Source of the DNA: Arenibacter latericius DSM 15913
Lineage (GTDB): Bacteria > Bacteroidota > Bacteroidia > Flavobacteriales > Flavobacteriaceae
DNA length: 64,000 bases
Assembly (NCBI RefSeq): GCF_000424985.1
Contig: NZ_AUKX01000031.1
Coordinates: 1 to 64,000, forward strand
Reading direction: 5' to 3'
This document shows, in pieces, positions 45,294 through 54,107 of the stretch; within the stretch, counting starts at the first letter, position 1; each line of letters starts with the position of its first letter. The position numbers were made by a program, and so were the translations under genes. The notes beneath the pieces were generated by a model that had not been told where the DNA came from, made no database searches, and worked only from the letters and a program-made list of their open reading frames with translations.

Positions 45294-45806
45294 ATGAATA
45301 ATGCTAAAGATTCGCTTTCAGAAATTGATCTACAACATCTAGCACATTGCCTATCGCTAGCGGAAGAAGCAGTAAATGCTGGCGATAAGCCATTTGGATC
45401 TCTCCTTGTTAATCAAAAAAATGAGGTTATCGCATCGGCCCGAAATAGGGTGAACGAATTAAATAATTTAGCACATCCAGAAATTGAATTGGCACATTGG
45501 GCAGCAAAAAATTTATCGGCCGAAGAACGTAATAAAACAGTGATGTACACTAGTGGCGAACATTGTCCTATGTGTGCAGCAGCCCATGGATGGGTAGGTT
45601 TAGGAGGAATCGTTTACCTAAGCTCCGCTAAACAATTAAAAGAGTGGATGTTGGAAATGAAAGTTCCTGCAGCGCCTATTCAATTTTATCCCATTCAAGA
45701 TATCATTCCTAATATCCAGGTAAAGGGCCCCGCAAGTGGGAAGTTGTTAGAAGGAATAAAAGCCTTGCATAAGAAGTACTATGACTTGCAAGCTGATTTA
45801 GGTTAA
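45294..45806 (+). CDS. nucleoside/guanine deaminase family protein, HPE variant
   Basis: A 170-residue zinc-dependent deaminase of the CMP/dCMP-guanine deaminase superfamily. The metal site reads His61-Pro62-Glu63 (usual pattern H-A/V-E) and Cys91-x-x-Cys94 in GEHCPMCAAA (usual P-C-x-x-C). So the catalytic Glu and the three zinc ligands are kept, but the residue between His and Glu is Pro, and the Pro before the first Cys is replaced by His. The fold matches nucleoside deaminases (FGSLLVNQKNEVIASARN strand, YLSSAKQLKEW). Substrate could be guanine or another purine. It follows the MFS gene by 86 bp; a shared role in purine handling is possible but unproven. Confidence 0.85.
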   Translation: MNNAKDSLSEIDLQHLAHCLSLAEEAVNAGDKPFGSLLVNQKNEVIASARNRVNELNNLAHPEIELAHWAAKNLSAEERNKTVMYTSGEHCPMCAAAHGWVGLGGIVYLSSAKQLKEWMLEMKVPAAPIQFYPIQDIIPNIQVKGPASGKLLEGIKALHKKYYDLQADLG

Positions 45807-45946
45807 GGAAAAATATTGAATGTAATTGTCCTATTTTATAAGATAATTAGAATTGAGCAGCATTTTTATTTGAAAAATAAATTGATGTTTTAATTCTGAA
45901 TAGACAGAAATAGGTAGTAAGATTAGGTTGCAGTAGTCAAACAGAG

Positions 45947-46468
45947 TTAATTGCAGAGACTACAATCAGATTCTCCCACTAATTTACCTTCAAGATTTAA
46001 CTCATATTTACAACATTCATTAAATTTTTTGATAAGGACACTCTTCGCACGTCTAATCCGAGCTTTTACGTTAGCTAGGCTTATTCCTAATTCTGATGCT
46101 GCATCCTTCTGCTTCATCCCTTTTATATAAACCATAGTCATCACCGATTTATATTCTTCTGGTAGGTTCTCCAAAAAACGATCAAAACAACAGAAGTCCG
46201 AATAGCTTTCGGGTTGATCAACTGGAGATGGGTTTAAATCTTGGATTGTTTTATTCGACTTATTGAAATAATCATGTATTTCATTACGGACAATCTGAAA
46301 TGCCCAAGACTTAGCCTTGTCTTGTTGTTTTAATTGATGGATATTTTGGTGGATTTTTAAAAAGGTATTTTGCAATATATCATTAGTAGCATCTTGGTTA
46401 TGTACTTTTTTAAGAATAAAAAAATACATTTGAACATTATACTTACTCCATATGGTAGCAGTTTCCAT
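45947..46468 (-). CDS. sigZ: SigZ-type RNA polymerase sigma factor with Cys-rich tail
   Basis: A 173-residue ECF-like sigma factor. Region 2 (about 10-75) carries DILQNTFLKIHQNI and KSWAFQIVRNEIHDYF, region 4 (about 115-155) LPEEYKSVMTMVYIKGMKQ and DAASELGISLANVKARIRRAK. The C-terminal extension beyond region 4 contains Cys152-Cys153 and a final Cys169-x-x-Cys172 (SDCSLCN), which fits SigZ. Such cysteines could bind a metal or sense thiol oxidation. No anti-sigma gene is adjacent. The gene is preceded on the same strand, 48 bp upstream, by a 14-cysteine peptide gene, so the two are very likely cotranscribed. Confidence 0.85.
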   Translation of the reverse strand: METATIWSKYNVQMYFFILKKVHNQDATNDILQNTFLKIHQNIHQLKQQDKAKSWAFQIVRNEIHDYFNKSNKTIQDLNPSPVDQPESYSDFCCFDRFLENLPEEYKSVMTMVYIKGMKQKDAASELGISLANVKARIRRAKSVLIKKFNECCKYELNLEGKLVGESDCSLCN

Positions 46469-46516
46469 TTCTTATCTTAAAATTTTAAAAAGGTTGGACA
46501 CACGTCCAACCCCTTA

Positions 46517-46630
46517 TTAACAACAATCACATTTGCTGCATTCACACTTATCACACGGACATTGATTCTCTAAACAGTTTCCACAATTACATTTTTTGCA
46601 ATCGCAATTGGTACATTTACAATTATTCAT
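46517..46630 (-). CDS. 37-residue Cys-rich metallothionein-like peptide
   Basis: On the minus strand ATG at 46630-46628 opens a 37-codon frame ending TAA at 46517-46519. Fourteen of 37 residues are Cys, in repeated C-x-C and C-x-x-C spacing: NNCKCTNCDCKKCNCGNC, then LENQCPCDKC and ECSKCDCC. Remaining residues are mostly Asn, Lys, Asp and Glu, with a single hydrophobic residue, as in metallothioneins or other small metal-thiolate proteins. The regular spacing cannot arise by chance. It is complete (ATG and stop), lies 48 bp upstream of sigZ, and has an A/T-rich leader. I infer a metal-binding or thiol-buffering role linked to SigZ; an unusual RNA-level role is not excluded. No homologue search was possible. 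Confidence 0.75.
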   Translation of the reverse strand: MNNCKCTNCDCKKCNCGNCLENQCPCDKCECSKCDCC

Positions 46631-46717
46631 ATTTATATTCTTTAAGTTCTATATAGGTAGACCGAGAAGCTTCTAAAAAGATACAAATAATCCACTCTTT
46701 TTTTTAAATTTGGAATG

Positions 46718-47566
46718 TTAACCTTTAAATGTCCATGCAATAAACCGACTCTTTTTATTGCCTTGGTCCATATTAATGACCTTTACTGAAGTAGGATGGG
46801 TTTTGTTTATAGCGCGCTTTATATCTTTCAAATTTTCCTTTTGAGACACTAAGGAGGTAAACCAATGTATTTGATCTTTAAACTGCAGACTTTCAGTCGC
46901 CATTTTTTTTATAAATGCGGTTTCTCCACCATTGTACCATAGTTCATTGGAGAGTCCGCCAAAATTTTGAGAATCTTTTTCTTTTAGCCCAAGATTATGA
47001 ACCTTGCGCTTGTTGCTGCGTACTGCTTCTGATTTATTCTTAAAAAATGGAGGATTACATACCACAACATCAAATACATCATCAGGGTGCACAATATGTT
47101 CTAATATTTTATTTTTAAAGCGTTGGTGGCGTAATTCTATTTTTTCTAAAACTTGATTATTCTCAATAATGATTTCGGCGTTTTTCAGGGAAGCTAAACT
47201 CACTTCACTTCCGGTACACTGCCAATTAAAGTGTTGGCTACCTAAAATAGGATATATCATACTAGCACCAGTACCAATGTCTAATAACCGAATCTTGCTT
47301 TTTGGAATTAAGTCGGAAACATACAATAGATAGTCAAGCCGCCCTGGTATGGGAGGACAAAGATTATCCTCAGGGATATCCCAAAAATTAAGTCCGTAAT
47401 GCAGTTTTAGTATGGCGGTATTCAATGCCTTTACAGCATTCTTATTTCCAAATTTTATTGTTTTATTCCCATACTTATTTACAAAAACAAAGTCTTTTAA
47501 TTCGGGATGTTTTAAAATCAACCTATCAAAATCATAATCTTCAATAAAGGGGTTTTTTAAATGCAT
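46718..47566 (-). CDS. rlmF: 23S rRNA (adenine1618-N6)-methyltransferase
   Basis: A 282-residue SAM-dependent methyltransferase of the RlmF family that modifies A1618 of 23S rRNA. The N-terminal extension HLKNPFIEDYDFDRLILKHP and KFGNKNAVKALNTAILKLHY, then FWDIPEDNLCPPIPGRLDYL, is specific to this family. The SAM-binding motif is LLDIGTGASMIYP (about 93-105), and the catalytic N-P-P-F is in VVVCNPPFF (about 170). The C-terminal GGETAFIKKM and FTSLVSQKENL complete the match. It is followed on the same strand by the P1 peptidase upstream, with 8 bp between. Confidence 0.94.
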   Translation of the reverse strand: MHLKNPFIEDYDFDRLILKHPELKDFVFVNKYGNKTIKFGNKNAVKALNTAILKLHYGLNFWDIPEDNLCPPIPGRLDYLLYVSDLIPKSKIRLLDIGTGASMIYPILGSQHFNWQCTGSEVSLASLKNAEIIIENNQVLEKIELRHQRFKNKILEHIVHPDDVFDVVVCNPPFFKNKSEAVRSNKRKVHNLGLKEKDSQNFGGLSNELWYNGGETAFIKKMATESLQFKDQIHWFTSLVSQKENLKDIKRAINKTHPTSVKVINMDQGNKKSRFIAWTFKG

Positions 47567-47574
47567 GGATAGAA

Positions 47575-48702
47575 TTACTTTTCACCTATTTTACCGTATT
47601 CGGTCATTATTTTTAACACCTTATCTATGGGGATAGATTTTATTTTGCGTCCATTCTTTCCTGTCATAGTTTCTGCAGCAAACAAGGAGTTTAAAATTGC
47701 TTCTTCAGTGGCTTCTATTGTCGCTAAGAATAAGGGTGTCATCGCCTCATTTCTTAAGAGTTTAACATCATTAAATAAGGTATCACTAGAATAGGGGACT
47801 ACATTATCCTTTGCTGTGGATACCGCTATTATATAATCGCCACTTCCATTTGAAGCAATTCCCCCGGTTCTCCCTAATCCCAGCATAGCTCGTTTTGCAA
47901 GTCGTTCTAAATTCCTAGAATCTAAGGGGGCGTCCGTGAAGACTACTATCATACAGGAGCCATCCGTATCGTAATTGTATTGATTAGGAATAGTGTTTAA
48001 TTCCTTGGCTATAGGAACCCCATTAATCTCTAAGACTCCCCCAAAGTTAGATTGTACTAACACACCAACAGTATATCCTCCTTGTGATTCAGGAATAACG
48101 CGGGAAGAAGTCCCGATACCTCCTTTATACTGAAAACATACCGTCCCGGTACCAGCGCCTACATTACCTTCTGCAACAGTACCAGTCTTGGCATTTTCAA
48201 TGGCACTTAATATATGTTCTTGTTTAATATGTCTTCCCCTGATATCATTTAACCAGCCGTCGTTGGTTTCCCCAACTATAGCGTTTACGGAACCCACATT
48301 TTTATTGCGATCTAAAGTATAAGTGATTAATGCATCAGCAGCTATAGGGACACTTAATGTATTGGTTAAAACTATGGGGGTCTCTATATTCCCTAACTCT
48401 TTAACCTGACTATAGCCGGCTAGTTTCCCAAAGCCATTACCAATATAGATCGCAGCTGGTACTTTATTTTGAAAAATGTTGTGGGAGTGGGGGAGTATAG
48501 CGGTAACACCGGTTCTAACACTATCCCCGTCAATTAAGGTAGTTTGACCAACCTTGACTCCGAAAACATCTGTAATAGCATTATTTTCACCTGTTTTTAA
48601 AACTCCAATCTCTATGCCGTAATCCCTAGCGCGTTTTTTTTGGGAATAAGCTTGAATAGTAATGAGTGAAAATACCAAAACAAATATTCTAGCTAGCTTC
48701 AT
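47575..48702 (-). CDS. P1 family peptidase (DmpA/BapA-like), exported
   Basis: A 375-residue N-terminal-nucleophile aminopeptidase of MEROPS family S58/P1. A signal peptide (about residues 1-20, ending AYSQ) suggests the periplasm. Conserved segments: YGIEIGVLKTGENNAITDV, VKVGQTTLIDGD, TGVTAILPHSHN and the self-cleavage/active site GGIGTSSRVIPE, where the second half would start with Ser in the autoprocessed enzyme. C-terminal: VFTDAPLDSRNLERLAKRA. Family members release N-terminal D- or beta-amino acids or small L-amino acids. Transcribed first of a pair with rlmF. Confidence 0.88.
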   Translation of the reverse strand: MKLARIFVLVFSLITIQAYSQKKRARDYGIEIGVLKTGENNAITDVFGVKVGQTTLIDGDSVRTGVTAILPHSHNIFQNKVPAAIYIGNGFGKLAGYSQVKELGNIETPIVLTNTLSVPIAADALITYTLDRNKNVGSVNAIVGETNDGWLNDIRGRHIKQEHILSAIENAKTGTVAEGNVGAGTGTVCFQYKGGIGTSSRVIPESQGGYTVGVLVQSNFGGVLEINGVPIAKELNTIPNQYNYDTDGSCMIVVFTDAPLDSRNLERLAKRAMLGLGRTGGIASNGSGDYIIAVSTAKDNVVPYSSDTLFNDVKLLRNEAMTPLFLATIEATEEAILNSLFAAETMTGKNGRKIKSIPIDKVLKIMTEYGKIGEK

Positions 48703-49332
48703 AAGGTTGTCTTAGGTTTAGTTGGTGGTATTGCAGCTGCCAAACAGCTGGCTATAATTACTAAAGGGTTAATTTTTTTGTCATTTCAATTATACAACAA
48801 ATTTAAGTTTTCTGTATTTTAAAACAGTGTTATTATATTTTCTGATGATTATAAGGGGAATAGGATTTAAATTAATGCAATAACACAATCTAATATATTG
48901 AGTTGCATTCGGGTATAAATAAAATAAATTCAATAAGTTGTAGTTTGTTAATGGAATTTATAACTCGCTTTTAAAGGGAAAAGAAATATTAAATATTAGG
49001 GTTGTAGTGCTATACCACTGATGATCCTAGTTATCTATTCTTAGAAATAGTTGTAAAATAGGACTATTTTTATTATAATGACCGATTGTAGAATTTACTA
49101 ATTCAGAAAATTAAATATTTATGAAAAGCATTCTCTTCAGCTTGTCTGAAGTTATTCTAATGTCGTATTTACTTTTCCCTATGCTTTTTTGGGATAGGAG
49201 ATATATCAGGTATTATAACTCCTATGATACACGATATCCACTCTAGCTTAAGTATAAATTAAATTTTATTTCTAAGCTTCCAATATTTTATATGGAAGTA
49301 CATCGTATACATTATAAATCCAAAAAAGAAAT
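48703..49332. other. 630-bp AT-rich gap, no supported gene
   Basis: Divergent space between the P1 peptidase and the BCCT gene. One 41-codon ATG frame (49121-49246, beginning MKSILFSLSEVILMS) is not supported by any pattern. No perfect -7 element or hairpin caught my eye. The length is unusual for this dense window, so regulatory sites for osmotic control of the BCCT gene may lie here. Confidence 0.4.
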
Positions 49333-51003
49333 ATGCCAGTAAAAGTTACTAGAAAAGAAAAATCATCCAAGATTTTAGGATTGGTGGTAAATAAGACGGT
49401 TTTCTTAAGCGCTACCTTAATCCTAATAGCAAGTATCCTCTTCACTTTAATTTTTGAGGAGGAGGCCGATTATTATTTTGGAATTGCACAAACTTATGTG
49501 TCCGCTCATGGAGGATGGATTTATACGTTATCAGTTAATCTGTTTATTATATTTTGTCTCTACATGGCCTTTGGTAAGTTTGGAAAAGTCCGTATTGGTG
49601 GGAAAAACTCTAAACCCGAATTTAGTATTTGGGCTTGGTTTGCCATGTTATTCAGTGCAGGAATAGGGAACGGATTAGTACTGTTTAGTATTGCCGACCC
49701 GGTACGTGATTTCTTAAATCCCCCACGTTTAGCTGGTGCAGAACCAGCGCTTATAGCACAAGAAGCTATTAGTTTTTCGTTTCTTCACCATGGAATACAC
49801 GGATGGGCCATTTATTCTGTAGTGGGACTATCTTTAGCCTATTTTACGTATAATCGGAAAATGCCACTTACCCTAAGATCTGCTTTCTATCCGCTTTTGG
49901 GAAATAGAATTCATGGATGGATGGGAGATGTGATTGATATTATGGCGGTTATTACCACATTATTTGGATTGGCTACCACTATTGGATTTGGAGTAGGACA
50001 GATTAATTCCGGGCTAACTCATGTTTTCGGTATTCCAAGCTCACTTTTTTATCAAATAATTATAATTCTTGCGGTTACCCTTGCAGCAACATTATCGGCA
50101 TTTAGTGGGGTTAACAAAGGGGTGCAAATGCTGAGTAAACTTAATGTTAGAGTAGCTTCGGCAATTTTCATCATTGTACTTCTTTTAGGACCTACCACCT
50201 TTATTTTTAAATCTTATATCCAAAACATTGGGAATTACGTCATCAATTTTGTGGATATGGCAACGTGGACAGAGGCCTTGAGAGGTACCGATTGGCAGAA
50301 AACTAGAACCATAATGTATTGGGGATGGTGGATTTCTTGGTCCCCATTTGTAGGTACTTTTATCGCTAGAATTTCTAGGGGAAGAACCGTAAAAGAATTT
50401 ATTCTCTGTGTATTAATCCTTCCTGCTTTAGTAACCTTCCTTTGGTTTAGTGCCTTTGGTGGAATCACTATGCGTGATATTCTTTTAGGTGATACCGCTA
50501 TGATAGCTGCAGTAAACGATAATATCTCTACAGCATTGTATGTGTTTTTTGATAAGTTCCCATTAGCTATGTTACTTAAAGTATTGGGGGTAGTGCTGAT
50601 AAGTAGTTTTATTATTACCTCGGCAGACTCTGGTGCTTTAGTAGTAGATAGTATTACTTCTGGAGGTAAGCTAAAAACACCTCCCTTCCAAAGAGTTATT
50701 TGGGCTGTTGCAACGGGTACAATTGCAGGAGTTCTTATGTATGGAGGTGGTTTAAATGCTTTACAGACAGCAGTTACCATTTCTGGACTTCCATTTGCTA
50801 TTCTTCTTGTGATGATGTGCTTCTCTCTCCATTCGGGAATGAAAGAAGACTATGAACAGGCGGAACGAGAACAGAAGCTACTGGAAAGAGAATCCTATAG
50901 GAAAAATATCCTCCAACTGGTAGATAGAGAACGTCAGGCCAGAAGTCAGAATGCAAAAGAAACTAAAGAAGAACCAACATTAACAGAAACAGATAATAAA
51001 TAG
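49333..51003 (+). CDS. BCCT-family betaine/choline/carnitine transporter
   Basis: A 556-residue transporter of the BCCT family with twelve helices. It begins with the IRIGGKNSKPEFSIWAWF-like segment (RIGGKNSKPEFS), the FSAGIGNGLVLFSIADP helix, HHGIHGWAIYSVVGLSLAYF, and the strictly conserved WISWSPFVGTFIARISRGRT of helix 8-9. The C-terminal ~55 residues (about 500-556) are a charged helical tail with repeated Glu/Arg/Lys, similar to the osmosensing tails of BetP-type carriers. It probably imports glycine betaine or a related compatible solute, and a Usp gene follows 3 bp later. Confidence 0.93.
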   Translation: MPVKVTRKEKSSKILGLVVNKTVFLSATLILIASILFTLIFEEEADYYFGIAQTYVSAHGGWIYTLSVNLFIIFCLYMAFGKFGKVRIGGKNSKPEFSIWAWFAMLFSAGIGNGLVLFSIADPVRDFLNPPRLAGAEPALIAQEAISFSFLHHGIHGWAIYSVVGLSLAYFTYNRKMPLTLRSAFYPLLGNRIHGWMGDVIDIMAVITTLFGLATTIGFGVGQINSGLTHVFGIPSSLFYQIIIILAVTLAATLSAFSGVNKGVQMLSKLNVRVASAIFIIVLLLGPTTFIFKSYIQNIGNYVINFVDMATWTEALRGTDWQKTRTIMYWGWWISWSPFVGTFIARISRGRTVKEFILCVLILPALVTFLWFSAFGGITMRDILLGDTAMIAAVNDNISTALYVFFDKFPLAMLLKVLGVVLISSFIITSADSGALVVDSITSGGKLKTPPFQRVIWAVATGTIAGVLMYGGGLNALQTAVTISGLPFAILLVMMCFSLHSGMKEDYEQAEREQKLLERESYRKNILQLVDRERQARSQNAKETKEEPTLTETDNK

Positions 51004-51006
51004 GAA

Positions 51007-51885
51007 ATGACAAAGAATAAAAGTCTAGATAACGAATTAACTCTTATGGTAGCCTTGGACCTTACAAGAATGGATCCTATTCTGCTGCAGTATGTTAGTT
51101 ATTTATGCGATGTATGGAAGGTAAAACACCTTTATTTCACTCATAATATTAAGCAGTCTAAACTTTATAATCTCTATGAGGATTTTTTAAAGGACGACAT
51201 TACTATAGAAGATATAGTAGAACGCGAATTGGAGCGTAGCATTAAAGAAAATTATAGTGGTAAAGCTTCGCATACCGTTTTAATTACTTCGGATAACTAT
51301 ACCGAGAGTATTCTTGTAGATTTAGCTAAAGAATACAATGTTGATGTCGTGGTAATGGGGAAAAAGGACGAGTTGCAAGGGACAGGAGCATTGCCTCAGA
51401 AACTCGTTCGTATGATGAAAAGACATCTATTGTTGGTCCCCGAGGATGCAAGGCATAGTTTGCGAAAAATGTTGGTTCCTGTAGATTTTAGTTCAAATTC
51501 TGCAAAAGCCTTTACGGTTGCAAATAGTATAAGTAGTGATGATAATAAGGAAATAGAAGCCTTACACGTGTATAATATACCTTCCTTCTATTTTCCCTAT
51601 ATAGATACACAAAAGGCAAAGGATAAGACCAAAGCACATCTACACGCAAGGTTTGATCAGTATCGAAAGAAACATCGACTGTCAGCAGATATCAAGTTTC
51701 TACATATAGATCGCGAAGAAAATTCAGTTGTAGACATAATAGAACGAGAGGCAGAAAAAGGGGAATTCGACATTATTTTAATGTCTGCAAGGGGAGGAAA
51801 TAATATTACCTCACTTTTTATAGGTAGTATTACAAACGACCTATTGCTAAGGAACCGAACAATGCCTTTATTGGTTGTAAAATAA
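51007..51885 (+). CDS. tandem universal stress protein
   Basis: A 292-residue cytoplasmic protein with two Usp units, about 10-140 and 152-290. The second keeps the recognisable MLVPVDFSSNSAKAF start and the GxIGSxxxx-like ARGGNNITSLFIGSIT and NDLL end, with the ATP-type loop partially kept. The first is more diverged (MVALDLTRMDPIL). It starts 3 bp after the BCCT stop. The pairing of a BCCT carrier with a Usp suggests stress- or osmo-regulation of uptake, as inferred for similar pairs; direct evidence is lacking. Confidence 0.88.
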   Translation: MTKNKSLDNELTLMVALDLTRMDPILLQYVSYLCDVWKVKHLYFTHNIKQSKLYNLYEDFLKDDITIEDIVERELERSIKENYSGKASHTVLITSDNYTESILVDLAKEYNVDVVVMGKKDELQGTGALPQKLVRMMKRHLLLVPEDARHSLRKMLVPVDFSSNSAKAFTVANSISSDDNKEIEALHVYNIPSFYFPYIDTQKAKDKTKAHLHARFDQYRKKHRLSADIKFLHIDREENSVVDIIEREAEKGEFDIILMSARGGNNITSLFIGSITNDLLLRNRTMPLLVVK

Positions 51886-51890
51886 TTAAG

Positions 51891-51922
51891 AAAGGGCTTT
51901 GCTAATTGGCAAAGCCCTTTTT
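51891..51922 (+). terminator. terminator of BCCT-Usp operon
   Basis: Hairpin AAAGGGCTTTGC / GCAAAGCCCTTTTT with a TAATTG loop, six bases after the Usp stop codon. A classical rho-independent terminator. Confidence 0.9.
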
Positions 51923-51998
51923 ATATGATTTAGGTTGCTTATTTTTTTTTTGAAAAAATCAACTCCCTTTTATAAAAGTAATTTGAAACTCCCTTTCA

Positions 51999-53315
51999 CT
52001 ATCCAGTAGGATTATCAGCATTCTTTAGATGGTTGTGAACTGTTGAAGGAGCAGGAGTATTGTATACTTCTTTAATTATTTGGTGTAAGTCTGGTATTAC
52101 AGTTCTTGCTAGTTTTGAATTACTGTTTAATAGCACACAGATTCCTAAATCCGAGTCTGGATATACTGCTATTTCATTCCTATAATTATTAACACTTCCA
52201 CCATGATGCCAAACGGTTTTTGGCGTATCGCTTTCGTCTTCTAAAAAAGTGTGAATCCTCCATCCAAAACCATAATGCGATTTTAAATGTCCTGGCCAAC
52301 GTTGGTAGTATTTGCTACTCCCTTTTATCTCTACAAAAGGATTAAAAGTTTCTAATAAAGCAGTTTTATTCATTAACTCTGGGTTGTGGCCCAATAAGAA
52401 ACGCATCCATTTAGCCATATCTAAGGCACTGGCATTTATACCCCCTGCAGCAATAGCATTATAATAGTTAGAATTCAGAGATAAAGTTCTCCAGCCGTTT
52501 TTAATGGGGGAATGTGGCAATGCTACATTATCTTCACTAGCCAAAGCTTCATAATCCATATTGATGTTTTTCATCCCCAATGGCTTAAAGAATCTATTGG
52601 TTAAAGAGGTACTGATATTTTGCCCCGTAGCCTTATAGATGACCTCCTCGCAAAGTGCAAACATGGCGTTTTGATAGCTGTACATCATTCCCGGTTTGCT
52701 TATAGGTACTACATCTTTAAAACGTTCAGCTATTTTGGTAAGTGGTAATCCCGCCTCTACAAGATTGGTGTAGCTATGGTATGGGGTGCCAGAAGTATGT
52801 GATAAGATATTAGCAAGTGTAATATTTTCAGTATTATTCTTGTCTCCTAAACGAAAAGTTGGAATAAAATCACTTACCTTATCTTCCCAATGTAATTTAC
52901 CCTCACTCTTTAAATTAGCCGCTAATACACCGGCGAATCCTTTAGATAGAGAGCCGAGTCTAAATACAGTTTCTCCATCTATGGGATTGTTTTGGTTGAT
53001 ATCGCGTTTACCAAATCCATCAGAAATGACTATGGAATCTCCTTTAACAATACTTACTCCTGCTCCTACAATATCTCCCGCTGCAATTGCCTTTTCAAAA
53101 TATTCTTGTACCGCAATTTGTAAGTCGCGTTGCTGTAATTTATAGAGTTCCACTTCTAGTGGGTCAATTAAGGGTTCCTCTAGGTTAGAGCTGAAATCTG
53201 CCTTATTAGACTCCGTATCGGATTGAGAAGAAATTATTGAAAAACCAATATAAGTAAAAACAATAATTACAAGGATATAAATGGATGTTCTTACTAATAT
53301 ATTGTTACGCAGCAT
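51999..53315 (-). CDS. serine hydrolase, beta-lactamase (class C/PBP4*) family, membrane-anchored
   Basis: A 438-residue protein with a single N-terminal membrane helix (about 8-30). The Beta-lactamase family fold follows (~65-425), with catalytic Ser122-x-x-Lys125 in RLGSLSKGFAG, the Tyr-x-Asn-like YSYQNAMF segment, and the His-x-Gly motif in VWHHGGSVNNYRNE. Serine hydrolases of this type include D-alanyl-D-alanine peptidases, esterases and beta-lactamases; the function is not predictable from sequence. It stands alone between a Usp operon terminator and an unknown membrane protein gene. Confidence 0.88.
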   Translation of the reverse strand: MLRNNILVRTSIYILVIIVFTYIGFSIISSQSDTESNKADFSSNLEEPLIDPLEVELYKLQQRDLQIAVQEYFEKAIAAGDIVGAGVSIVKGDSIVISDGFGKRDINQNNPIDGETVFRLGSLSKGFAGVLAANLKSEGKLHWEDKVSDFIPTFRLGDKNNTENITLANILSHTSGTPYHSYTNLVEAGLPLTKIAERFKDVVPISKPGMMYSYQNAMFALCEEVIYKATGQNISTSLTNRFFKPLGMKNINMDYEALASEDNVALPHSPIKNGWRTLSLNSNYYNAIAAGGINASALDMAKWMRFLLGHNPELMNKTALLETFNPFVEIKGSSKYYQRWPGHLKSHYGFGWRIHTFLEDESDTPKTVWHHGGSVNNYRNEIAVYPDSDLGICVLLNSNSKLARTVIPDLHQIIKEVYNTPAPSTVHNHLKNADNPTG

Positions 53316-53526
53316 GTGAATAATTTTGTAGGTTTATATAAATAGATTAGGTTAAAATTTAGGTGCTTTACATTATTAACGGATGAAATGCATCATTTCT
53401 TATGTAGACAATCGTTATTTGTTTATTATTGAAGAGATATCTTATTTTTTAGCTGGTACATCACAGATTTATAAAGCATTTTAATATAAGTTGAAGATAT
53501 TTTTTTATTTTCTATTCTATATAGCA

Positions 53527-54009
53527 TTACACCGATAGGCCCTTTTCAATCCTCTTCAGAATCTTATAGTTTTGGGCTTTGTCTGGCATAAATTTCATGT
53601 GTTTTTTATAGATTTCGACTACAATATCGTGATCAGATTTTTTAACAGTGAGAATAGAATCTATAATTTTTTGGTGTACTTGAACCTTGATATGATTTTC
53701 CGATTTCTCTAGAACTTCTAGCTTTACGAACTGATTTTTAACCATCTCATTAATGCTCTCCCAATTATCACCTTTATTTATCAACGTTAAACTGTGGCTA
53801 GACTCCAGAAAGTCTTTCATATCTATATTGTCTAACTTTTCATAATCGAAAATATTCCAAAATATGATTCCGAACGATATTACAAATCCTGCTAATATTG
53901 TTATCCCCCAATAATCCAGATTAACCCCATTAATTAAAACCCATAAGGAAAGTCCAATTGGAAGGAGTACTAGGCTCTTTAAAATAGATTTAGATACTTT
54001 CTCGTTCAT
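53527..54009 (-). CDS. unknown protein with two N-terminal membrane helices
   Basis: A 160-residue protein I do not recognise. Two predicted membrane helices are at about 10-28 and 32-52; the C-terminal ~105 residues are soluble, mixed alpha/beta and charged (a beta-rich stretch KLEVLEKSENHIKVQVHQK and VKKSDHDIVVEIYKKHM). Codon composition looks like its neighbours, and the ATG start gives positively charged residues before the first helix. It lies on the same strand as the following unknown gene, 98 bp apart. Could be a small envelope or stress factor. Confidence 0.6.
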   Translation of the reverse strand: MNEKVSKSILKSLVLLPIGLSLWVLINGVNLDYWGITILAGFVISFGIIFWNIFDYEKLDNIDMKDFLESSHSLTLINKGDNWESINEMVKNQFVKLEVLEKSENHIKVQVHQKIIDSILTVKKSDHDIVVEIYKKHMKFMPDKAQNYKILKRIEKGLSV

Positions 54010-54107
54010 GCTTTATTCAAATGAGCGTTTTCTACTGAAAAATCTCAAAACTAAACTAAAAAATAAGTTTTTCATAACTGCCAATAGAATTTAAGTAGCC
54101 TTTTAGC

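Noticed and set aside
49121-49246. 41-codon frame in the gap before the BCCT gene
   Set aside because: No recognisable pattern or promoter; hydrophobic composition is expected from AT-rich DNA.
50235-50780. 181-codon frame antisense to the BCCT gene
   Set aside because: Lies wholly within a well-supported membrane protein gene on the other strand; shadow of its codon pattern.
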